Shown here: in pieces, positions 57,478 to 64,000 of the stretch
Position numbering within the stretch: position 1 is the first letter of the stretch
Layout: each line of letters begins with the position of its first letter
Source of the DNA: Ophiosphaerella korrae
Lineage: Eukaryota; Ascomycota; Dothideomycetes; Pleosporales; Phaeosphaeriaceae
Length of the DNA: 64,000 nucleotides
Assembly: GCA_028456385.1 (NCBI GenBank)
Contig: JALNQF010000139.1
Location: 1 to 64,000 of the forward strand
Direction: 5' to 3'
The notes under the pieces: model-generated
The model's database searches: none
Seen by the model: only the letters and a program-made list of their open reading frames with translations
What the model was told of the DNA's origin: nothing
Translations under genes and position numbers: made by a program

Positions 57478-58589
57478 CTGTCGTCTCTTCAATTTCGTTA
57501 CTGTCTTTCTCCACGACACTGAGCTTGCATTGCTTCCAGTATACATTCTGGTCTTTCCCACAGACCCAGCATGGTGTATCTGGGGTTCCTGGAAAATCTT
57601 TCTTGGAAACGAGTGGGCAAGGTTGAAAAGGGTAGCGCACGTTAGGCGAGTAATGACTCTTGGTGAGGTGACTTACCATTAAAACGTCCTCCTGCCTTGC
57701 TGAAAGACAGCTGCAGTGCAGACTAATCGCCCGAGGCGTAGCCGGCGCTTGTACGAGATGCCGAGAGACTTAAGCAAATAGAGGCTAGGTATGTCTAATC
57801 TAAAGGACGGCGTTCAGCGAAATCTTGAACCTCTCACTTCGGGACCGGACGAAAAGAATCAGCTCATGCAGAATACAAGACCACAATAACTCACGATTTC
57901 TTCACCTTGACCGCGGAGTCTCCCAATATACGAACTCCAGAGGTGACGATAGCAACACCGAAGTAACACTCCGTTAACAGCGGCTGAGGATGAGTTGGTG
58001 CTTTGAGGACTCCAAGACTGTGATTTTAGAGGAAGCACAACCTAGTAGGCGGCATGTAGGCGCATTACAAAGTCAAACAAGCGCGAAAGCGTTGATCCCT
58101 AACACAAATCGTTGAAAGGCCTTTAGGCCTGCCCTTGGTGGGGCGGGACTGGACCCATCTTCATATGACAAACCTTAGCCCTGATGTTGTCCCCCCAATC
58201 CTTTTCTTCGGAAGTAAATGATAGCACTTTCGGAAAAGAAAATTGGAAATTATACTTCTCGTGGCACGTCCCTATTTGTAGGGCATCTAGTTACAAGAAC
58301 AAGTCCTTGCAAGCGACGCAGCACCAGCCGACGAACGTACAGAGTATTGGCGCAGCAGTTCGCATCCCTATCAAAGTTTGACGAATCAACGATGCGGATT
58401 GCAACTGATCTCAATTCCTAATTCATCAAGCTTTGACAAGAACACGCTCCACCATGCAAAGGCACTGTATTGATACTGCCTGTTGCTATCCTAACGTTTG
58501 GGCTAACGTAAAGCTTCTTACCTCGCCCATGTAACTCCGCCATCTATCAATCGCAATATAATATATTTGCACCGCCAAAACACTCTAAA
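57478..58589. other. Intergenic, no firm gene
   Basis: An 83-codon minus-strand frame at 57428-57679 with TPCWVCGKDQ (CxxC) looks protein-like but is isolated and unrecognised. The remainder has no coding signal. Confidence 0.4.
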
Positions 58590-59175
58590 ATACCGCCGCG
58601 CTGCCGTCCTGACGATGATCTGGTGCCAAAAGACAATACTCCTCTTCGTAGAGCAAAGAACAAGCCTCTAATGCCGCCAGAAGCTCCACCACCAACATGG
58701 CAGCCACTATACGTTGAAAACGAACATCCACGAGGTCCCCCACGCCTAACAACTCAACGTGAACAATAAAGAGCCACTCCAATTATTCAGGCTGTTTCGG
58801 GACGACGATATAACCACCAAGATCGCTACTTGTACCAACCGTCACGCCGAGATTCAGCGTTCCAAGGTTTCCGTGGATAAGATCTACCGCTCCCCCGCCA
58901 TACAAACCTACATGGGAATTCACCGTGAGGTCCAAGTGAGAGATTATTAGCGGAGAGATCAGACGTTGTTTGACGTTGCTCACGACGTGCCCGAGATTAT
59001 GAGCCGTCAGCATTTTCAACAGATTGAGCGCTACTTGTACGTTTGCCGACGTAGAGATTTGAACTCAGCACAGCGCACTATTCCGACTCCGCAATTATTG
59101 GCTGCTTCTGTATTTAAGCTGGCATTCGAGTGTTTTCAACGAAGGGGAATCGATCATTTTATTGCGATCGCATGA
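58590..59175 (+). mobile_element. Decayed piggyBac-type transposase, N-terminal part
   Basis: An upstream Pro-rich piece (NKPLMPPEAPPPTWQPLYVE) leads in another frame to KEPLQLFRLFRDDDITTKIA and TCTNRHAEIQRS. IQTYMGIHREVQVRDY follows, then TAG where Trp is typical (DYW), then VPEIMSRQHFQQIERYLYV. The series LF...I...TN..A / YMGIHRE.Q..DYW / MSR.RF.QIERY is the N-terminal half of piggyBac-family transposases. The catalytic Asp residues and the Cys-rich C-terminus are not found. The TGG-to-TAG change fits RIP. Confidence 0.7.
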
Positions 59176-59770
59176 ATAATAACATCCCGAAACCGATCCA
59201 TTATCTTCTCTTGTTCCTCTATCGGCCAGGTTCCGTTCTTCGTCCAATGCTCAATCCGAGCCTCGCTAACTGTAGTCGTAGATGTTCGTGCTCGTTCTCA
59301 AAACACGTGGGACAATGGAGCTTCGTCTTCTTCTTGAGGATGCTTTGACACTTTTACCCGCTGGGTGGACTTGGATTTTTTCTGGACAGGATGGAAGATT
59401 TGGAAACGCAGACTTATACGTTGCCAGCTCGTTTCTAGATCTGTTGAGGGGTCACGAGATTCTTCACAAACTATGTCAGGTCGCCGACAACGATGGAGAC
59501 TGATGCATATATGTCTTTTCAGTATCTAGAAGAGATAGATATTTTTGGTTTTCCTGTTATAGGCCATTGATTTTTTTAAAAAAAAAAAAAAAAACCCCCC
59601 CATATATTGATAATGAGTATATATCAGAACCAATAGATCTGCGTTAGACACAACACGAGCTATTTCAGCAAACATGTTCCCATATCCCAATTTCCCATCC
59701 AAAACTCCCACTTACCAAACGCTGCACAGAACACCCACCAAAGCCCAACAGGCTATCCCTCGATGCGCAA
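59176..59770. other. Intergenic with a poly-A/poly-C junction
   Basis: Near 59578-59600 there is a run of about 17 A followed by C residues. A 73-codon plus frame at 59282-59503 (ALTLLPAGWTWIFSGQDGRF) is somewhat protein-like but unassigned. The rest is the 3' flank of the inositol oxygenase gene. Confidence 0.4.
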
Positions 59771-60703
59771 CTACCACTTAATCTTCCTATCCCACCCAAT
59801 AAACTCCTCAATCAGCTCCTTATAGTACTCCTTCAACTCCTCCACACTCGGCACCTCATCACTCTTACTATACAAATCATACGGATTAAACGCCCTCACC
59901 GCATCCAACATACGCCCATCCTTCTCATTCATCATCCACGCATACGCCCCCTCCTTATGCCACGGGTAAAACGAATGATACCGAATCATCGCCAGCGCCT
60001 CATCCGGCAACGACGACTGGTCTTTCAGCACATGGTACAAGTACTCGTCGTGGCCCCAGCTCAGCATCACATTGTCCAGCCCACACCCAGGGGCGTAGAT
60101 GCCGTGTTCCGTAGAGTAAATCGGGTCGCGCGAGTCCGGGTTGGCCGCAAATGTGCCCGGGTAGATGATGGATGGCGAGAATGCGCAGCCCACGGGGAAT
60201 GTGTCGCCCACGACGTCCCACTGGCCCTCTGCGCCGTAGAAAAATAATAGCTTGCCGAGATCGTGCAGGAGGCCTGTGAGCTGCATCCAGCGCGGCTTGC
60301 CGTCGCGGCGGATGGCTTCTGCGGACTGGAGGAGGTGGTCGATTTGCGAGAGGGAGGTGTCTGGGTCGGACTCGTCGATGAGGGTGTTGAGTTTGAGTAG
60401 GGCTTCCCAGACGGTCATTTCGGCGCGGGTGGTGCTGTGGAAGAGGTTGCGAGCGCGCAGGTTGTAGGCGACGGTCTGCTTTTGGTGCTGTTCTGCGTAG
60501 AAGTTCTTCACACGGTCGCAGGCGGCGGTGTATTGCCGGAACTGGGATTTGTCTTTTGAGGCGTCGAATTGAGAGGGTTGGTAGATGTCTGTTGGGGACT
60601 GGACGGCGAGGCTAGCTTTGAGGACGTTGACGTCGTCGATTAGGTCTGAGGTTGCTTCGAGGGCAAAACCGTCGCGAGTGTCGAAGATGGCGCTTGGGGC
60701 CAT
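59771..60703 (-). CDS. myo-Inositol oxygenase
   Basis: A non-haem di-iron enzyme that cleaves myo-inositol with O2 to D-glucuronate. Single exon, 310 residues from ATG at 60703 (MAPSAIFDTRDGFALEATSD), close to the family length. The frame is open farther upstream but homologous sequence starts here. HD-domain metal ligands are visible in LTGLLHDLGKLL, SWGHDEYLYHVL and IRYHSFYPWHKEGAY; other family blocks are DESDPDTSLSQIDHLLQSAE, WDVVGDTFPVGCAFS and the C-terminal LIEEFIGWDRKIKW. It is read divergently from the aldo-keto reductase gene and heads a likely inositol/glucuronate catabolic cluster. A run of 13 G lies just upstream of the start, in the leader. Identification is secure. Confidence 0.95.
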   Translation of the reverse strand: MAPSAIFDTRDGFALEATSDLIDDVNVLKASLAVQSPTDIYQPSQFDASKDKSQFRQYTAACDRVKNFYAEQHQKQTVAYNLRARNLFHSTTRAEMTVWEALLKLNTLIDESDPDTSLSQIDHLLQSAEAIRRDGKPRWMQLTGLLHDLGKLLFFYGAEGQWDVVGDTFPVGCAFSPSIIYPGTFAANPDSRDPIYSTEHGIYAPGCGLDNVMLSWGHDEYLYHVLKDQSSLPDEALAMIRYHSFYPWHKEGAYAWMMNEKDGRMLDAVRAFNPYDLYSKSDEVPSVEELKEYYKELIEEFIGWDRKIKW

Positions 60704-61506
60704 TTTTGGGTATTTCAGGGGGGGGGGGGGAGGTGATGGTTTGAATAAGATGATGATGTGTCGGTAGTGGACGATAGAAATACAGACTGAGGAATGACAG
60801 TGCCGCTCATGAAATAAGTACTTATTCTCAGTCACCCTTGTACTACTCCGCCTTCCAACTCCCCTCAATTATCACCACCATCCTCCGAATAAGTGCCAGC
60901 AGAATTCTCTCAGTCTGCATCTCTACTCCACTACATGTCCAAAACTGAACCCAGAGGAGTCAAAAGAACGAAGCGAGGAAATTTCTACCGCCACTGCTAA
61001 ACGACTAGCGGCAGTTATCCGGTTGTATTCACACCGTTGGTGGGAAGTTGCTCTGTTGTGGTGACGAGATTCCAATAGGGCAATATTCCCTATTTGTCAC
61101 CCCAACAGGTAATTTTCGCCGCCGCGGTTGATCATGCGGAAAGCTGCGTGATGACGCCCATCTCATTTTGTCCTCACAACTGGCCCGATTATATCCCGAG
61201 AGCGATAGCGTCCGATTCTTTGAGGCTGAATCTGATCAGCAGAAAGTATACCGATGGGTGGGAGGCGTCGAGTGAAGCCAAACCCATTCTGATAGGACGT
61301 GATCCGACCCAGACACTTTCAGATGCCGACGGTCAATTCCCCCCACAGTGGGGCATGGCCACGCCTGGTCGCGGAAGAATTAATCATATTCCATGACGAT
61401 TCAGGATAGCTACAGCCCACTACATATACCCCAATCATGAACCCCGCGCTGTCCACCTTTATCCTGAAAGCCACGCCAGATCAGCATCCTGCACCCCTCG
61501 CCCGCC
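60704..61506. promoter_or_regulatory. Divergent promoter of the oxygenase and aldo-keto reductase genes
   Basis: About 800 bp between two divergent starts. At 61319-61331 it carries TCAGATGCCGACG, which matches 12 of 13 positions of a motif found twice (inverted) in the next divergent promoter of the same cluster at 63691-63730. A candidate site for a pathway-specific regulator, by inference from this sharing. Confidence 0.5.
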
Positions 61507-62604
61507 ATGAACACGGCCATCCCCCTCAACACCGGCGCCACAATTCCCGCCCTGGGCCTGGGCACATGGCAGTCTCCACCAGGCGAGGTGAAGAAGGCGG
61601 TTATCCACGCCATTGAGTCGGGCTACCGCCACATTGACTGCGCCTACTGCTACCAGAACGAAGACGAGGTCGGCGAGGCATTGAAAGATGTCATCTCCCG
61701 GGGAATCGTGAAGCGCTCCGACCTCTTCATCACAAGCAAGCTCTGGTGCACATTCCACACCCGCGTCGAAGAAGGCCTGCAAAAGAGCCTCGACCTGCTG
61801 CAAACAGACTACCTCGACCTCTACCTCATGCACTGGCCCGTCCCCATGAACCCCAACGGTACCCACCCCAGTCATCCAAATAGCAGATTAAAAAAAAAAA
61901 AAAAGAAAAAAAAGAAACTTACCCATTACCCAGGAAACCACCCCCTCTTCCCCAAACTCCCAGACGGCACCCGCGACATCGACCACTCACTAACCCACCT
62001 CACCACCTGGCGCAACCTCGAACGCACCATCCAAGCCCACCCCGAGAAAGTAAAAGCCATCGGCGTGGCAAACTACTCGACCAAATACCTCTCCAAGCTC
62101 CTCGCCATTGCAACCATTGTCCCCGCCGTAAACCAAATCGAAAACCACCCGCTGCTCCCCCAGCAAGACATTGTCGACTTGTGCCGCGAAAAGGGGATCC
62201 ACGTCACTGCGTATAGTCCGCTGGGTAGCACGGGGTCGCCGCTGTTTGGCGACGAGGATGTGCAGCGCGTGGCGGGGAAGCATGGGGTGGGGCCGGCGGT
62301 CGTGTTGCTGAGTTATCATCGTACGTTTATTTACCGTTTCTGCTCGTTGTTTGTTCCTCTCCCCCGGCCCAATTCCACTTGCTAATGTACGGGTGTAGTT
62401 GCGCGCGGGTCGTCGGTGCTGGCCAAGTCTGTGACGCCGGCGCGCATCGACGAGAATCGCGCGCTGATCAAGCTGGGCGACGAGGACATGGCGGCGCTGG
62501 AGCAGGTGCATGTCAAGCGGGGGATAACGCGGTACGTGTATCCGCCGTTCGGGGTGAATGTCGGGTTCGCGGACAAGGACGAGGGCATGGATTTGAGCGG
62601 GTAG
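61507..62604 (+). CDS. Aldo-keto reductase, candidate glucuronate reductase
   Basis: An NAD(P)H-dependent aldehyde reductase. Three exons, 61507-61858, 61934-62320 and 62399-62604, with 75- and 78-bp GT-AG introns, encode 314 residues. The first intron has a length divisible by three, no stop, and an A-rich run, so it could be read through by mistake. AKR signature blocks are LGLGTWQSPPGEVKKAV, GYRHIDCAYCYQNEDEVG (Asp and Tyr of the catalytic tetrad), LFITSKLW (Lys), YLDLYLMHWPVP (His), AIGVANYS, NQIENHPLLPQ and TAYSPLGS. The C-terminus is LAKSVTPARIDENR and onward, the cofactor-binding part. Next to inositol oxygenase, reduction of D-glucuronate to L-gulonate is the natural guess; many AKRs are promiscuous, so the substrate is inferred from context only. 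Confidence 0.88.
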
Positions 62605-62658
62605 GCCCTTGTATTTGTATATATATATATATATATCTTTGCAATAGGGAATATCGAA

Positions 62659-63495
62659 TTACCGCCCCATCCATCCGCCATCCACAGTCACTACCTCCCC
62701 GCTAACATAGGCACTCGCCGCGCTTGCAAGCCACACGACAACACCTTTAAAGTCCTCGCCAGCACCCCAGCGTCCTGCAGGAATCCTGTCTAAAATGCTC
62801 TTGGCGCGTGCCTGGTCCGCAATCAGCGCCTCGTTCATCTCCGTCGCGATATATCCCGGCGCAATCGCATTCACGCACACCCCCTTGCCCGCCCACTCGT
62901 TTGACAGCGCCTTGGTCAACTGTCCCACACCCCCCTTGGACGCTGCGTACGCGGGCACCGTGATGCCGCCCTGGAATGTCAGCAGTGACGCTACGTTGAT
63001 GATGGCGCCGCGGCGGGCGCCGGGCAGGTCGGCAGGCTGGGTGAGCATGTGGGCGCCGACGTCGCGGGCGAGGGTAAACACAGCTGTCAGATTGACTTGC
63101 AGCACGGCATGCCAGTCGGCGTCGGGGAATTGGTGGGCGGGGTGGCGGCGCTGGATGCCGGCGCAGTTGAGGAGGATGTGGATTCGTGGGTGGTGTGCCA
63201 GGATAGTAGGAAGAAGGGAGGTGAGGGAGTCGGGGGAGGCGAGGTCGGCGGTGTAGATTGTTGCTGTGCGGCCGAGGGCTTGGATGGCGGATTTGGTGGC
63301 TTGGTTGGAGGTGTCACGCTGGGGAGTTAGTTGGGGGGATAGAATGGATGGGGGTTGTAGAGGTACTTGGATGAGGATGATGTCTGCGCCGGCTTCGGCG
63401 AGGGCAATGGCCATGGATTGTCCGATGCCTCGTGTACCGCCTGTGACCAGGGCGGTTTGGCCCTCGAGGGAGAAAAGCTGTTGGACGGTGGGCAT
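62659..63495 (-). CDS. Short-chain dehydrogenase/reductase, KduD/gluconate-5-dehydrogenase-like
   Basis: Two exons, 63495-63367 and 63318-62659, with a 48-bp GT-AG intron that is open in frame, give 262 residues. The start at 63495 ([20 protein letters not shown]) places the cofactor-binding TGGTRGIG near residue 18. NAG-type LLNCAGI, the catalytic Ser in [12 protein letters not shown], and YAASKGG (Tyr and Lys) follow. The C-terminal blocks are [17 protein letters not shown] and [12 protein letters not shown]. The overall look is that of 2-deoxy-D-gluconate 3-dehydrogenase or gluconate 5-dehydrogenase type SDRs. In the fungal glucuronate pathway an SDR reduces 5-keto-D-gluconate to D-gluconate, which would suit this neighbour set, but the exact substrate cannot be read from sequence. 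It converges with the aldo-keto reductase gene (54 bp apart). Confidence 0.88.
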   Translation of the reverse strand: MPTVQQLFSLEGQTALVTGGTRGIGQSMAIALAEAGADIILIQVPLQPPSILSPQLTPQRDTSNQATKSAIQALGRTATIYTADLASPDSLTSLLPTILAHHPRIHILLNCAGIQRRHPAHQFPDADWHAVLQVNLTAVFTLARDVGAHMLTQPADLPGARRGAIINVASLLTFQGGITVPAYAASKGGVGQLTKALSNEWAGKGVCVNAIAPGYIATEMNEALIADQARAKSILDRIPAGRWGAGEDFKGVVVWLASAASAYVSGEVVTVDGGWMGR

Positions 63496-63794
63496 GGTGT
63501 GCAGTGAAGGAGTGCCGGTGGTGCAAGACGAAAATGACGAGAAGAGTCTCGGATGAGGAAACGAGGCAATTAAGCCAAGGTCAATCAAGCCATCCGTCTC
63601 TCAGAATTTCGTCGGCTCATTCTCCAATAATTTATTAGTATCCTGGTATTTGATTAGCCGGAACTCACTCGGAACTAGCCCCTCCTCCACCGTCGGCATT
63701 TGATCCGTATCCCACTTTCAAATGCCGACGAATCTGCTCGAACAATTTATGGCCCAAGTATCCTGAGATAGTACAACAACACACACACACAGCA
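63496..63794. promoter_or_regulatory. Divergent promoter with a 13-bp perfect inverted repeat
   Basis: CGTCGGCATTTGA at 63691-63703 and its exact reverse complement TCAAATGCCGACG at 63718-63730 are separated by 14 bp. The element lies between the short-chain and medium-chain dehydrogenase starts. A near-identical single copy occurs in the oxygenase/aldo-keto reductase promoter. The layout is that of a dimeric zinc-cluster factor site (CGG-type half-sites), by inference. Confidence 0.6.
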
Positions 63795-64000
63795 ATGGCA
63801 AACCCCAGTCCCGACGTCTCACCACGACAGATGCGCGCGTCTGTCCTCCACGGCGCCAAAGATCTGCGAATCGTTCGTCTCCCCTTCACTCTTCGCACTC
63901 ACCTACTAACTCCCCCCAGGAATCCCGATCTATATTTCCCCCGGGCCCCAAGGAGGTCCAAATCAGCGTTCGTAGCACTGGTCTCTGCGGCTCCGATCTG
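63795..64000 (+). CDS. Zinc-dependent medium-chain dehydrogenase (sorbitol/L-idonate type), 5' part only
   Basis: Cut by the window edge. Exon 1 (63795-63872) starts MANPSPDVSPRQMRASVLHG, then a 47-bp GT-AG intron with CTAAC, then PPGPKEVQISVRSTGLCGSD. The GxCGSD block holds the first catalytic zinc Cys of polyol dehydrogenases of the MDR family (sorbitol, xylitol, L-arabinitol, L-idonate dehydrogenases). In the cluster context an L-idonate 5-dehydrogenase role is plausible; the rest of the protein is needed to support it. Confidence 0.8.
   Translation, partial: MANPSPDVSPRQMRASVLHGAKDLRIVRLPFTLRTHLLTPPRNPDLYFPRAPRRSKSAFVALVSAAPI

Noticed and set aside
57428..57679. Minus frame with a CxxC (TPCWVCGKDQ)
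   Set aside because: Isolated, unrecognised, and overlapping another uncertain frame.
59282..59503. 73-codon plus frame (LLPAGWTWIFSGQDGRF) near the piggyBac remnant
   Set aside because: No link to piggyBac catalytic sequence and no other family recognised.

Overview
The window looks like nuclear DNA of a filamentous ascomycete, probably a Dothideomycete of the Pleosporales type. The evidence is short introns (about 46-97 bp) with GT-AG borders and CTAAC/CTGAC branch sites, a fungal gene set (CFEM protein, PtaB-type LIM-binding protein, NB-ARC/TPR receptor, DUF7896-like fragment), and AT-rich blocks in which old genes and transposons carry TAG/TAA/TGA codons where Gln or Trp is expected, as repeat-induced point mutation (RIP) produces. 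The class is inferred; no species can be named.

Layout. 1-6.5 kb: AT-rich decayed DNA with one long decayed reading frame and a DUF7896-like fragment. 6.6-26 kb: housekeeping island with V-ATPase subunit B (six exons), a broken gene fusing a STAND-type N-terminal domain to a degenerate G-alpha-like domain, a single-pass membrane protein, a PtaB-like coregulator with a long polyglutamine tract, a small membrane protein and cytosolic leucyl-tRNA synthetase. 26-37 kb: decayed island with an inverted pair of Tc1-type transposase fragments, a telomere-like stretch, a broken caspase-like (C14) gene, a broken ankyrin gene, a broken kinesin-light-chain-type TPR gene, and one intact IRG-like GTPase. 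38-45.3 kb: a zinc-ribbon protein, a CFEM cell-surface protein, anthranilate synthase component I (nine exons, one GC-AG intron) and a coiled-coil protein. 45.3-59.7 kb: gene-poor, with one intact PNP/NB-ARC/TPR receptor surrounded by remnants (Tc1, piggyBac, rhodopsin-like, F-box-like, a tRNA-like element). 59.8-64 kb: a compact set of myo-inositol oxygenase, aldo-keto reductase, short-chain dehydrogenase and the start of a medium-chain zinc dehydrogenase.

How the genes work together. The last four genes read as a myo-inositol/D-glucuronate catabolic cluster: MIOX makes glucuronate and the three oxidoreductases could carry it through gulonate and idonate to gluconate. Both divergent promoters in the cluster carry the same 13-nt motif, once as a perfect inverted repeat, which suggests one regulator. 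Separately, receptor-like, caspase-like, ankyrin, TPR and IRG-like genes concentrate in the decayed compartments. This resembles a fungal non-self-recognition repertoire in fast turnover: two genes look intact (IRG-like GTPase, PNP/NB-ARC/TPR receptor) and at least four are broken.
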